Shown here one piece after another: positions 51,466 through 60,498 of a DNA stretch of 64,000 nucleotides; position 1 is the stretch's first letter, and each line of letters begins with the position of its first letter. The stretch comes from Mediannikoviicoccus sp037890055. GTDB taxonomy: Bacteria > Bacillota > Clostridia > Tissierellales > Peptoniphilaceae. The translations under genes were made by a program, and so were the position numbers. The stretch lies in NCBI GenBank assembly GCA_037890055.1, contig JBBKBD010000001.1. One strand, written 5' to 3'. The notes under the pieces are model-generated. The model was not told where the DNA came from. It searched no databases and saw only the letters and a program-made list of their open reading frames with translations.

Positions 51466-51887
51466 TATAATCTTCCAAGAATCATGATGGAAATTACAAG
51501 GCCGTAAATTGCGATACCTTCCGCAAGACCAACATAGATAAGTGTTTTACCAAGAAGTGTATCGTCTTCTGAAACTGCACCTAGAGCTGCAGAACCTACT
51601 ACACCTACTGCATAACCTGTACCTATTGTTGCCATACCTGTTGAAAGAGCTGCCGCCAACATTCCAAGTCCGTTAGATGATCCTTCAGCTGATGTTGCTG
51701 CAAGGGATGAGTCTGGTGAAATTATAATAAGAGCCATAAGTATTAATGGTATAAAGCTCAATAAGTTCACTCCCAATGCTCTCTTTAACTTTCTCTTTGA
51801 GTTGTCTCTATTATTATTTTTTAAATAAATTCCTGATGCTATTGTGGTTAAGACCACTACTATTGATAATCCTATAATAAATTCCAT
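51465..51887 (-). CDS. ntpK: V-type ATPase membrane rotor subunit K
   Basis: 140 residues with four hydrophobic segments: an N-terminal helix, a second ending in SLA, then a single ion-binding hairpin (GMLAAALSTGMATIGTGYAV and LIYVGLAEGIAIYGLVISIMIL) with the ion-carrying Glu123. The clostridial layout. The first hairpin helix has Thr where Na+ rings often have Gln, and Gly follows the Glu, so ion choice (Na+ or H+) is not obvious. AGGAGG before the ATG. Confidence 0.9.
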   Translation of the reverse strand: MEFIIGLSIVVVLTTIASGIYLKNNNRDNSKRKLKRALGVNLLSFIPLILMALIIISPDSSLAATSAEGSSNGLGMLAAALSTGMATIGTGYAVGVVGSAALGAVSEDDTLLGKTLIYVGLAEGIAIYGLVISIMILGRL

Positions 51888-51896
51888 TTCTTCCTC

Positions 51897-53822
51897 CTAA
51901 AATACGTTTTTGTCGGGAACAAATTCCCTTCCGTCTCCAATGTAGTATTTGCTAAACATTTCGTAATATTCAAGTCTTAGTGATTGAATAAATACAATTA
52001 GCCCTTCCAGACCAAGTATTACAATATTTCCTATAATTATCATTGCGATAGAACCACTCTTTGTGCCAATCATATTTCCAATAGTTGAAAAAGCTAAGAA
52101 TAGACCAACGTGATTTATTGCAAAAGCTCCAACCCTGATAAAGGAAATGGTTCCTGAAAATATTGAAATTATTGTTTCAACAATTGAAAAGCTAGATTCA
52201 ATAAAATATCCGCTTGGTAAATCCGTTTCTTCTTTTAGTATAAATTTTTGGTAAAGTACTTTTTTTAAAACCATTGCTAAGATGCATAGAACTGCAACTA
52301 TTGCGAAAAGATATAGTACAAAGTTATTCAATCTAAATAGCTTTGTACTGGCAATTCCTAGAATTGATATATATAGTAAAAATCCTGCAACGCCCTTTTC
52401 TCCAAAGTAAAGTTCTTCAAAATTTTTAGTTCTAACAAAATTAATTACTCCTAGGGAGTAACTCATTATAAGTAAAACAACTCCTAGAGCTATTGCCATT
52501 ATAAGAATTGTGTTTATATTTTCATATGGATTGAATAAAATTGGCTTTATAATTGTTTCAAGGCCAAATACAGAGCCATATAAAAATCCAAATATTGTTG
52601 AACTTAATCCAAGCCTAGTAACAAGTCCTCCAAAGTCTCTATTTATAAACTTGCCAACCAATATGCCAGCAATGGCAAAGAAAAGTCCTTGTCCCACATC
52701 TCCAAACATTGAACCAAATAGCAACATATAAGTAATTGCAAAGAAAGGCGTTGGGTCAATTTCTTCATAATTCGGTACCCCATACATCTTTACAAGCAGT
52801 TCAAAGGGTTTAAATATACTATTGTTTTTTAACTTTGTCGGTGGTTTGATTTCATAGTCGTCAACTTCGTGGAAAGTTACATCAACCTTGTACTTGCTTG
52901 TTAGTTGGTTGTAAAGATATTCGCTGTCCTGTTTCGAAATCCAACCGGCCAAGTAAAAATATCTATCGGAAACTGCCAAAGAGGTCTTTGTGTTTTCAAG
53001 ATTTAATTTATTATACTTGTCCTTTAAAATTTGAACTATGCCGTCTTCATTGTCCTTTTTATAATCTTCAATAAAGTTTTTGCTCTTTTCTATTTCACGT
53101 TCAAGGTCTTTAGTCTCATTGTTGAGTCTTTCAATTATTTCTGAAGGCTTTCTTTCAAATCCTGATGGTATTTTAATTTCCTTAAAGTTTAAAGATCTTA
53201 AAACTCTTCCAATATCAACCTCCATATCGCTAGGGTAAATGATAAAATAAACTTCTCCCTCTTTTAAGGCCCCCATGTGAAAAATTGCCGCAAAAATATT
53301 TTCGTAGTTCTTCTTTATCCTAAGCCTATCTTCTTTAGATAAAATTCCAAATTTAAAATTGAAATTTTTTAAATCCAAAAGTTTTGCCATGGAGATATTT
53401 ATATTGCCAAACATATGGAATATATCCATGTCTCTATTTTTTTCTTCTAATCTCACTTCAAGACTATCTAAATTTTCCATCTCATCGGAAATCTTTTCAA
53501 AATCAGACTCTGAAATAGGCGTACTTGAACTTCTTAAATACTTTTTATTGTTTAAATCAATATTCAAATGATTACAGAAATTATCAAGCTTTTCCTTTTC
53601 TTCATTTAAATTTAAATCGCCATGATATTTTTTTATATAGTTAAAGTCGATGGCCATATTGACATTTTCACTGCTTATTGGAAACATAAACTGGCTATTT
53701 TCGATTAACTCTGATGCTTCAATTATCTCGGTGGTTTTTGAATTTACAATATCTTTTAAGATATTTTCCATATCCTCAATCTTCCCGATAACATTCATCA
53801 TGTACATTCTTTGAGATTTCAT
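51897..53822 (-). CDS. ntpI: V-type ATPase membrane stator subunit I (a subunit)
   Basis: 641 residues: a cytosolic half with coiled coil (1-~340, e.g. LNNETKDLEREIEKSKNFIEDY) and a membrane half with about seven helices holding the ion half-channel; conserved TPFFAITYMLLFGSMFGDVGQG and SFIRVGAFAINHVG. Start shares one base with the subunit C stop, and AAAGGAGG lies upstream. Confidence 0.94.
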   Translation of the reverse strand: MKSQRMYMMNVIGKIEDMENILKDIVNSKTTEIIEASELIENSQFMFPISSENVNMAIDFNYIKKYHGDLNLNEEKEKLDNFCNHLNIDLNNKKYLRSSSTPISESDFEKISDEMENLDSLEVRLEEKNRDMDIFHMFGNINISMAKLLDLKNFNFKFGILSKEDRLRIKKNYENIFAAIFHMGALKEGEVYFIIYPSDMEVDIGRVLRSLNFKEIKIPSGFERKPSEIIERLNNETKDLEREIEKSKNFIEDYKKDNEDGIVQILKDKYNKLNLENTKTSLAVSDRYFYLAGWISKQDSEYLYNQLTSKYKVDVTFHEVDDYEIKPPTKLKNNSIFKPFELLVKMYGVPNYEEIDPTPFFAITYMLLFGSMFGDVGQGLFFAIAGILVGKFINRDFGGLVTRLGLSSTIFGFLYGSVFGLETIIKPILFNPYENINTILIMAIALGVVLLIMSYSLGVINFVRTKNFEELYFGEKGVAGFLLYISILGIASTKLFRLNNFVLYLFAIVAVLCILAMVLKKVLYQKFILKEETDLPSGYFIESSFSIVETIISIFSGTISFIRVGAFAINHVGLFLAFSTIGNMIGTKSGSIAMIIIGNIVILGLEGLIVFIQSLRLEYYEMFSKYYIGDGREFVPDKNVF

Positions 53823-54841
53823 TATAACCTCCTTTCTTCATAACAAATCAAATAGTTCTTTATATCTTCATTATTCATTTTTAATTCTTTCCCCTGAATT
53901 ATTACCATGATATCTTTAATTTGAAACTCATAGATTAAAACATACCCCAGTGCTTTGCCCATGTCGAACTGCATACTTTTTAAATATTCTTTGAACCTTG
54001 CATATAAAAATTTATCATTATTAAGGCTCATTTCAATATCTGTGCCTTCGCCGGCAAAAAACTTTACACTATACTCAGTTCCCTTTACAAAATTTAAAAA
54101 GGATTCTAGGTCCATCTTTGACATTTCTAAAAGATTGTCCACTCCAAACTTTAAACCTCTAAAGATGCTGTAGTTATATATTAAAGTATCATCAACATCA
54201 TAGTACTTCTTAGCTCTATATATCCAAGTTAGATTTTTTAAATCTATTATGGTTCCAAAGAGTTCTTTAGCTTTTTTTCTACTCTTTTTATCAAGCTTAT
54301 CACAATATTTATAAATATCTGAATAGTGAAACCTATCTAAGGACATTTCCAAGTAAAAAAGAATTTCTCCTCCTATTTTTTCGTTGTAACTTCTTATATA
54401 GTCGTAATATCTTTCCTTACTTAAAGATTTTATAAAGTCTGTAATAGTTATGCCTTGGTTAACGGAATTATAAAAGCCTTCTTCTATAACAAAGTTTTCT
54501 TTGGCTAAATTTTCATTGCTGTTGTAAATATTTCTTACGGCCTTTTTAACATCATCAATTTTGTACCTATCTATCATTAAGTCCATAAGTACTTTGTACT
54601 CATTAGCCATAAAATTACTTAAAGCCTCCATCTTTTCAATTAGAATCCTCTTTATATGCACAGATAGATAATCTAATTCTTGAAAATCGGTGGCTTTAAT
54701 AAATTCTTTCTCCATTAGAAAGTTTAATATTTCTCTTTGTGATAAATTCAATATATAATCATAGTCAGAACTCTTTAGCAAATTCTTTCCCATGCCAGAT
54801 ATCTTGGTATTAACAGCAGAAAAATCTTTAGCTCCTGCCAT
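53822..54841 (-). CDS. ntpC: V-type ATPase subunit C
   Basis: 339 residues, all-helical V_ATPase-C/AC39 type; socket joining rotor shaft to membrane ring. The motif IKDIMVIIQGKELKMNNEDI near the end is typical. I chose ATG at 54841 with GGAAGGTGA upstream; a GTG four codons earlier is possible. Overlaps the small stalk gene by 14 bases. Confidence 0.88.
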   Translation of the reverse strand: MAGAKDFSAVNTKISGMGKNLLKSSDYDYILNLSQREILNFLMEKEFIKATDFQELDYLSVHIKRILIEKMEALSNFMANEYKVLMDLMIDRYKIDDVKKAVRNIYNSNENLAKENFVIEEGFYNSVNQGITITDFIKSLSKERYYDYIRSYNEKIGGEILFYLEMSLDRFHYSDIYKYCDKLDKKSRKKAKELFGTIIDLKNLTWIYRAKKYYDVDDTLIYNYSIFRGLKFGVDNLLEMSKMDLESFLNFVKGTEYSVKFFAGEGTDIEMSLNNDKFLYARFKEYLKSMQFDMGKALGYVLIYEFQIKDIMVIIQGKELKMNNEDIKNYLICYEERRL

Positions 54842-55160
54842 CTTTAAAATCACCTTCCAAAACCGTTTTGGTTATATAATCTATTATTCCAGGTTTTTCT
54901 AAACGGTATCTTTCCATAATAAGATCCAGTTTCTTTTCCAGGGAATTTTCAATCTCATGCTCCCTAGATTTATAATCACTCTTAACTCCTTCTTCAAAGG
55001 CCTGAATCCTATTATCAAGCTTTTGTTCAAGTTTCTTTTCAAAATCCGCTTTTGATTTGTTAAAACTTGACCTTAGCTCTTGTTCCTTTTGTCGATACTC
55101 CTCGTCTAGAGATGAAGTCATTTCATCAAGTTCTACAATTTTTTCTATAAATTCATTCAT
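54828..55160 (-). CDS. ntpF: V-type ATPase small coiled-coil stalk subunit (G/H, NtpF-like)
   Basis: 110 residues, one long Glu/Lys-rich helix (EEYRQKEQELRSSFNKSK...), expected to pair with subunit E as the peripheral stalk. First gene of the V-ATPase operon, AGGAGG upstream. Identity rests on position and coiled-coil character. Confidence 0.75.
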   Translation of the reverse strand: MNEFIEKIVELDEMTSSLDEEYRQKEQELRSSFNKSKADFEKKLEQKLDNRIQAFEEGVKSDYKSREHEIENSLEKKLDLIMERYRLEKPGIIDYITKTVLEGDFKDGRS

Positions 55161-55284
55161 CTCTTACCTCCTCCTAATTAATAATATACCTTAAAAACAA
55201 ATATGTTAAATTCAAATCGTTTTCTTTTTAAATATTTCTTGCTATTTATTACGTTTTCTTAACATTTTTTTGCTGTATTAGATT

Positions 55285-55290
55285 ATTATA
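55285..55290 (-). promoter_or_regulatory. Possible -10 of the V-ATPase operon
   Basis: Minus strand TATAAT about 125 bases before ntpF; no good -35. The 272-base gap 55161-55432 is AT-rich with nothing else recognised but the terminator at its left end. Confidence 0.35.
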
Positions 55291-55396
55291 CACAATCTCA
55301 AACTAACTATTTTTCTAAATTGCCAAATTTAAAGATTTTATTTTTAACTAGTAAACGATGACTAAATAATTATTTAATTTAGTAAATTTAGATTAT

Positions 55397-55426
55397 CAAA
55401 AAAAGACCCTCACAGCAAGGTCTTTT
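55397..55426 (-). terminator. Terminator of the J-domain gene
   Basis: Minus strand: AAAAGACC, ten-base loop, GGTCTTTT and T tract, just past the stop codon. Confidence 0.82.
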
Positions 55427-55432
55427 CGTAAA

Positions 55433-56218
55433 TTAATTTGTATATTGATTGTATCTCTTTATATTTTCTTCAGTAAGAAACTCATAGGCTTCATTTACCT
55501 TTTGAAACATCTCCGTTGCAGATTCACTCTTATTTATATCTGGATGATACTTCTTTGCCATCTTTCTGTAGGCTGTTTTAACCTCATAAGCATTTGTATT
55601 AACTGGTACTTCTAAAATTGCACAACTCTTTTCATATTTCTTTTTAAAATCTTCCAGTGGATTAGAGTAGTTTTGACTTTGATTTTGATAGTATCCACCA
55701 TATCCATTTGAATTTTGTTGACCAGTTCTGTAGGTCCTATAATATGTTCCTGAGCCTTCTGCAAAATTTCTAAATACCTCTTCCCAAAATTCATTTTGAG
55801 CCCTTTCTTGCTCTTGTCTTCTTCTCTCTTCTTCTTCTTTTTTATCTCTATAGGCCTTTTTAAATTCTTGATAGCTCTTATAGTTTTCCCTATTATTAAT
55901 TAAATAGTCTCCATAGTTCCTCAAGAATTCAACTGCGGAGTAATGTAAAAACTCTAAATAAGAAATAAATTTTCGACCAAGTAGTGGTATTACAATAAAA
56001 AATACAAACACCAACAAGAAAGCCGGTAGATATATAATTAATATCGGTAAGAAAAATACAAAACCTGAACAAGCTAGTACTGCCACTATGCTAAGTACAG
56101 ATTTACCAAGTCCCGATATAACATCAACAATTACTTGAAGTACCTTTATTAATCCGCCTATTAAAAAGTCCAGTACATCTGCAAGCACCATGATGAACTT
56201 TCCCCATATTTCTCTCAT
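55433..56218 (-). CDS. Membrane protein with a C-terminal J domain
   Basis: 261 residues. N-terminal hydrophobic region (~1-90) with about three membrane segments, a charged Gln/Glu/Arg and Tyr/Gly/Asn-rich middle, then a J domain (~195-258) with YRKMAKKYHPDINKS including the HPD motif that stimulates DnaK. It probably recruits DnaK to the membrane. No Gly/Phe or zinc domain of classic DnaJ. Single gene. Confidence 0.8.
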   Translation of the reverse strand: MREIWGKFIMVLADVLDFLIGGLIKVLQVIVDVISGLGKSVLSIVAVLACSGFVFFLPILIIYLPAFLLVFVFFIVIPLLGRKFISYLEFLHYSAVEFLRNYGDYLINNRENYKSYQEFKKAYRDKKEEEERRRQEQERAQNEFWEEVFRNFAEGSGTYYRTYRTGQQNSNGYGGYYQNQSQNYSNPLEDFKKKYEKSCAILEVPVNTNAYEVKTAYRKMAKKYHPDINKSESATEMFQKVNEAYEFLTEENIKRYNQYTN

Positions 56219-56274
56219 ATTTCACCTTCTTACACATAATATAAAAATTATATCATCTAATACCCCATTTTCAA

Positions 56275-56306
56275 AATAAAAAAGAGATAGACTTTCGCCT
56301 ACCTCT
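56275..56306 (-). terminator. Terminator after the truncated hydrogenase
   Basis: Minus strand: AGAGGTAGGC, GAAA loop, GTCTATCTCT (two G-T pairs), then T6. Confidence 0.85.
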
Positions 56307-56313
56307 TAATAAT

Positions 56314-57210
56314 CTATAGTTTTGGTTTTTTCTCATATGAAGTGTGAAGTAATTCTATTGCAAGTGGGCTTGCAACTCCACCAAAGAACTCATCATAAAG
56401 CTTTTGAACTTTTTCGTTCTCATGAGATTTTCTCTTTGCTTTATTCTTGTCTATGGAGTAAATTCCCTCTGCTCTCTTCTTTAATATGGACAGGTCACCA
56501 TGGTGATATGGTTGTCCACCTCCACCTATACATCCTCCTGGACAAGCCATTACTTCTATTGCGTGAATTTCTTCTTCGCCACTTTGTACTTTTTCAAGTA
56601 ATCTTCTCGTATTACCCAGGCCGTTAGCAACTGCTATTCTAATTTTTTTACCGTCAATTTCAACTTCAGTTTCCTTAATTCCTGTAAGTCCTCTAAGGTC
56701 TGTAAATTCTAGTTCCCCAAGTTCTTCTCCAGTAATCTTTTCGTATGCAGTTCTAACAGTAGCTTCAATTACTCCACCTGTTGCTCCAAAGATTGCTCCC
56801 GCTCCTGTTGACTCTCCCAATGGATCGTCAAAGTCTTCATCTTCAAGCTCTTGGAAGTTAATTCCCGCTTCTTTTATCATTGATGCAAGCTCTCTTGTTG
56901 TGATTACAACGTCAACGTCTGAGTTACCATCTGATTCTAGTTCTGGTCTTGCAGCTTCAAACTTCTTTGCAATACATGGCATAATTGATACTACAACCAA
57001 GTCCTTAGGTTCAATTCCCATCTTTTCACATAGATAGGACTTTGCAACTGCACCAAACATTTCGTGAGGACTCTTACAGCTACTTGGAATGTCAATTAAG
57101 TCACTAAATTGTTGCTCCATAAAGTTAACCCAACCTGGACAACATGATGTTAATATAGGAAGGGTTCCATTGCCCTTTAATCTTTCTACAAATTCGTTTG
57201 ACTCTTCCAT
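56314..57210 (-). pseudogene. 5'-truncated [FeFe] hydrogenase (H-cluster domain only)
   Basis: 298 residues matching only the C-terminal part of the large [FeFe] hydrogenase domain. All four H-cluster cysteines are kept: TSCCPGW (Cys24, with the proton-relay Cys23), IMPCIAKKFEA (Cys79) and MACPGGCIGGGGQ (Cys223, Cys227). The ferredoxin-like part and the first third of the H domain are missing; homology begins at IMEESNEFVERL. The ATG has no Shine-Dalgarno site and begins ten bases after a terminator, so it looks like a remnant left by a deletion. The frame is otherwise open and its own terminator remains, so a recent event or an unrecognised function is possible. Confidence 0.65.
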
Positions 57211-57219
57211 TATTGAATT

Positions 57220-57246
57220 AAAAACCAAGTAATAATACTTGGTTTT
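57220..57246. terminator. Terminator between the permease and the hydrogenase remnant
   Basis: AAAACCAAGTA, loop TTAT, TACTTGGTTTT on the minus strand plus one T: an 11-base perfect stem that begins at the permease stop codon. Confidence 0.88.
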
Positions 57247-58458
57247 TTATGATAGTATTTCAATAACATTTTTATTTGCTGCGGACTTTGCTGGAGCATA
57301 AGAGAACACAACTCCTATTACAAGTGAAATTAGTAGCGCCACAACTATTGGGCCAACTTCAACCGCTGCTTTAAATGGAAGAAATGCAGAAATAATCATT
57401 GCCATTAGCAGGCCAAAGAGGTATCCGAAAATTCCTCCGATAACTGTCACCACAATTCCCTCCAGTAAAAATTGCATGGTAATATTTCCCTTTGTTGCTC
57501 CTATAGCACGCCTTATTCCAATCTCTTTCGTTCTTTCTGAAACTGAAATAAACATCATGTTCATCATTCCTATTCCCGCAATAAATAGAGATATTCCTCC
57601 GATTAGTGCAATGAATATGGTTATTTGATTTAAAACCTTTGATATACCTTCAAGCATCTCGGAGATATCAAAGTAATTATAAGTTCCTAAGTCCTTCATT
57701 GAACCACTAGATTTTAATTTGTCCACAACTTCTTTAGCAGTGTCCTTCACGCTTACTCCCGATTCTAAAAACACTTGGATACCTGGTGAATTCCTCTCTT
57801 CAGGTCTAAGGCTCTCGTAGGTTTGTTTTGGTATGGATATATCCGAAAAACCTCCTCCACCTATCCCCATGCTAAAGGCTTCGTCCTCATAAATTCCAAC
57901 GACTTTATAGCCAACGCCATTTATATTTATTGAAGAACCAAGTTTGTCGTTGTAGTTCTTTAGAATTTCATCTGCCTTTTCTTCGCTCAATATGGCAACT
58001 CTCTGTTTCATATCGTTGTCCAGTGAGTTTAGGTTTCTACCTTCCACCATTTCCTTATCTGTACTCTTTACGGTTTCAACCATTGAAGAAGATTTTCCAT
58101 TTCTAGTTTCAACTTCTAGGTTCTGACTTGCAGACTCATTATTTTCGTTGCTAAACTTTACATCCTTAACCCCAGGAATACTTTTTATTGTGGAAATATC
58201 CTCTGAGTTGAAGAATATAATATTTGGATCTTCATACATGCTCTGCTTATTTGGAATGAAAGATATTGCAATGGATACGCTTTCGTCTCCCTCTTCAGTT
58301 AAGTTATCCATAACATAGTTTTGAAAGCCATTACCTATGGAAATTATTGTAATAACTGCTCCTATTCCTATGATTATCCCTAGCATTGTAAGGATGGATC
58401 TCTTCTTGTTTCTCTTTAAGGCATTTAGTGCATCATAAAATAGTACAGAAAATTTCAT
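57247..58458 (-). CDS. MacB/YknZ-type ABC permease
   Basis: 403 residues: one N-terminal helix (RSILTMLGIIIGIGAVITIIS), an extracellular domain (~45-275) and three C-terminal helices including MFISVSERTKEIGIRRAIGATKGN. Works with the ATPase and the fusion protein just upstream, like YknXYZ or MacAB. One-base overlap with the ATPase gene. Confidence 0.93.
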   Translation of the reverse strand: MKFSVLFYDALNALKRNKKRSILTMLGIIIGIGAVITIISIGNGFQNYVMDNLTEEGDESVSIAISFIPNKQSMYEDPNIIFFNSEDISTIKSIPGVKDVKFSNENNESASQNLEVETRNGKSSSMVETVKSTDKEMVEGRNLNSLDNDMKQRVAILSEEKADEILKNYNDKLGSSININGVGYKVVGIYEDEAFSMGIGGGGFSDISIPKQTYESLRPEERNSPGIQVFLESGVSVKDTAKEVVDKLKSSGSMKDLGTYNYFDISEMLEGISKVLNQITIFIALIGGISLFIAGIGMMNMMFISVSERTKEIGIRRAIGATKGNITMQFLLEGIVVTVIGGIFGYLFGLLMAMIISAFLPFKAAVEVGPIVVALLISLVIGVVFSYAPAKSAANKNVIEILS

Positions 58459-59135
58459 TACACATCAGTCCTTTCTCTCAAGTCTCCATCCTTCATATAT
58501 AAAACCTTGGAACAGTAACTCTTCAAACTTCTGTCATGGGTTACCATAACCACAGTTGTATTATTTTCGCTGTTAAGTCTTTTAAAAATGTCCATTATTT
58601 CAATGGAGGTCACCGAGTCCAGAGCTCCAGTAGGTTCGTCTGCCAATAAAAAGTCTGGCCTGTGAACAATAGCTCTTGCTATGGCAACTCTTTGCTTTTG
58701 TCCTCCAGAAAGTTGATTTGGATACTTGTCAAGCTTGTCCAATATTCCAACGGAGTCTAGGGCCTTTTCAACTGAGCTCTTTATATCCTTTGGGCTCTTG
58801 CCCGCATATAAAAGTGGCAGCTCTACATTTTCTCTCACAGTATAGTTTTCAATTAGATTAAAGTTTTGAAACACAAAACCTACAGCCTTATTTCTAAGCC
58901 TTGACATTTCATCATCATCTAAATTTTTTACAGATTGGCCATTAAATATATAGCTTCCTGTAAACTTCCCATCAATGAAACCAATTATATTCATTAGCGT
59001 GGACTTCCCAGAACCAGACTCACCCATTATACCGACAAATTCACCTTTTTCAATGTTAAAGCTCACATCCTTCAGGACATGAAGTTTTTCTTCCCCAGTG
59101 GTATAAACTTTATTAACCTTTTTGACTTGAATCAT
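58458..59135 (-). CDS. MacB/YknY-type ABC ATPase
   Basis: 225 residues: GESGSGKSTLMN near residue 39, LSGGQKQRVAIARAIV and FLLADEPTGALDSVTS. Start lies 23 bases inside the end of the fusion-protein gene. Partner of the permease that follows. Confidence 0.95.
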   Translation of the reverse strand: MIQVKKVNKVYTTGEEKLHVLKDVSFNIEKGEFVGIMGESGSGKSTLMNIIGFIDGKFTGSYIFNGQSVKNLDDDEMSRLRNKAVGFVFQNFNLIENYTVRENVELPLLYAGKSPKDIKSSVEKALDSVGILDKLDKYPNQLSGGQKQRVAIARAIVHRPDFLLADEPTGALDSVTSIEIMDIFKRLNSENNTTVVMVTHDRSLKSYCSKVLYMKDGDLRERTDV

Positions 59136-60498
59136 TTTGGTCTTTGTCCTTTTCTATGTTTTTGCTATCTGTATCTTTTTCAGTTGAATCTGTTCTGTCT
59201 TTTACTTCTACATTTACATTACCACTTTTAGATTTTTCTTCGGTGTTTTTAGTTTCATTTTTATTCTCTTTTTCATCTTTTTGGTCATTACTATCACTAG
59301 TCTTTACATCAATAGCTTCACCATCTGAAACACCTGTAATATCTTCAATAATACTATCTCCGAGTTTTAAACCTTTAAGTACCTTGTATGCACCATTTTC
59401 TTTCGCAAGTGTAACTTCTACTCTTTTTGCCTTTCCATCTTCATACATATATACATATGTCTTTCCATCTTCCTCTTCCACTGAAGACTCTGGTAAGTAA
59501 AGTCCATCTTCCGTGATTTCCACATTTACAGAAAAACCATATTGTATAAATCCATCTGGAATCACATTAAATTCAAACTCTGACATATTGCTTCCAGACT
59601 GGGTCCCTGGAATGGCAGCATCTTCCTTAGGCATATTTGATATATAGGACACCCTTCCCTTTTGAGTTTCGCCAGTGGATATTACCTTTAAGTCCACAAT
59701 GTCGTCTAAGTGAAGTTTCTCAAAGTCAAACTCTGAAACAGAAGACACTATTTTAGTCTCCTTTGAGACTATTTTTATTAGTGGATCAGTCCCTACTTGA
59801 CTTTGTTCCGCCTTGCTCTTGTCTAAATATACGGTACCCTTTACCTTTGCCTTTTCAACTTCGTATTGTTTGTTTTTTAAGTTTGCAATCTGTTCACTAA
59901 CTCCGTCCAATTGTGACTTAGCCTCTGACACTGCCCTTTTTGAAGGAGAAATTTGTGCTTCATAAGCCTTTACTTCTTGCTTTGCACCTTCTATAGCAGC
60001 CTTAGTCTGTTCTATATCCATCTGTGTCTTGGCATACTCTTCTTGATTGTCAGGATTTAAAGACTTATTTAAAGTGTTGAGCTTTCCTTGAAGATTTGAA
60101 AGATTTTTCTTAGCCTCAGCGTAGTCTCCGTTGGCCTTTGAAAGGTCGCTATTTGCAAAACCCAATGAGTTTTTCATAGATTCATATTGTCTTTGAAGTT
60201 CGTCAATTTGTTCTTTAACTCCAGGAGTTTCATATTTAAATAGATTTGCTCCCACTTCCACATTGTCCTTATCCTTAACATAATACTCTATAATCTTTCC
60301 CTTTGAAGGATCATAAAATATATTTTCTGTTTCTATGGGAACTGAATTTCCAGTAAATGTAATTGGAGCTTTTTTGCTCACAGTGTATAGAGCATACTCC
60401 TTATTCGTCTTCTTTTTAGGTAAAAAAAGATTTAAAAGAGCAGCTATAAGTAAAACTACAGCCACTACAGAAATAATTATTTTATTTTTCTTACTCAT
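59113..60498 (-). CDS. HlyD/YknX-type membrane fusion protein with charged tail
   Basis: 461 residues: one N-terminal helix (~6-26), a coiled-coil hairpin (~95-215), biotinyl-like and beta-barrel parts (KVISTGETQKGRVSYISNMPKEDAAIPGT). The last ~65 residues are a Lys/Asp/Glu/Asn/Ser tail, absent in usual family members, on the outside of the membrane. Start overlaps the preceding gene by eight bases. The system may export a toxic peptide or lipid. Confidence 0.85.
   Translation of the reverse strand: MSKKNKIIISVVAVVLLIAALLNLFLPKKKTNKEYALYTVSKKAPITFTGNSVPIETENIFYDPSKGKIIEYYVKDKDNVEVGANLFKYETPGVKEQIDELQRQYESMKNSLGFANSDLSKANGDYAEAKKNLSNLQGKLNTLNKSLNPDNQEEYAKTQMDIEQTKAAIEGAKQEVKAYEAQISPSKRAVSEAKSQLDGVSEQIANLKNKQYEVEKAKVKGTVYLDKSKAEQSQVGTDPLIKIVSKETKIVSSVSEFDFEKLHLDDIVDLKVISTGETQKGRVSYISNMPKEDAAIPGTQSGSNMSEFEFNVIPDGFIQYGFSVNVEITEDGLYLPESSVEEEDGKTYVYMYEDGKAKRVEVTLAKENGAYKVLKGLKLGDSIIEDITGVSDGEAIDVKTSDSNDQKDEKENKNETKNTEEKSKSGNVNVEVKDRTDSTEKDTDSKNIEKDKDQNDSSQKG

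Noticed and set aside
57211..57228. TTG start at 57228 for the hydrogenase remnant
   Set aside because: That codon is inside the right arm of a terminator hairpin and the added residues do not match the family.
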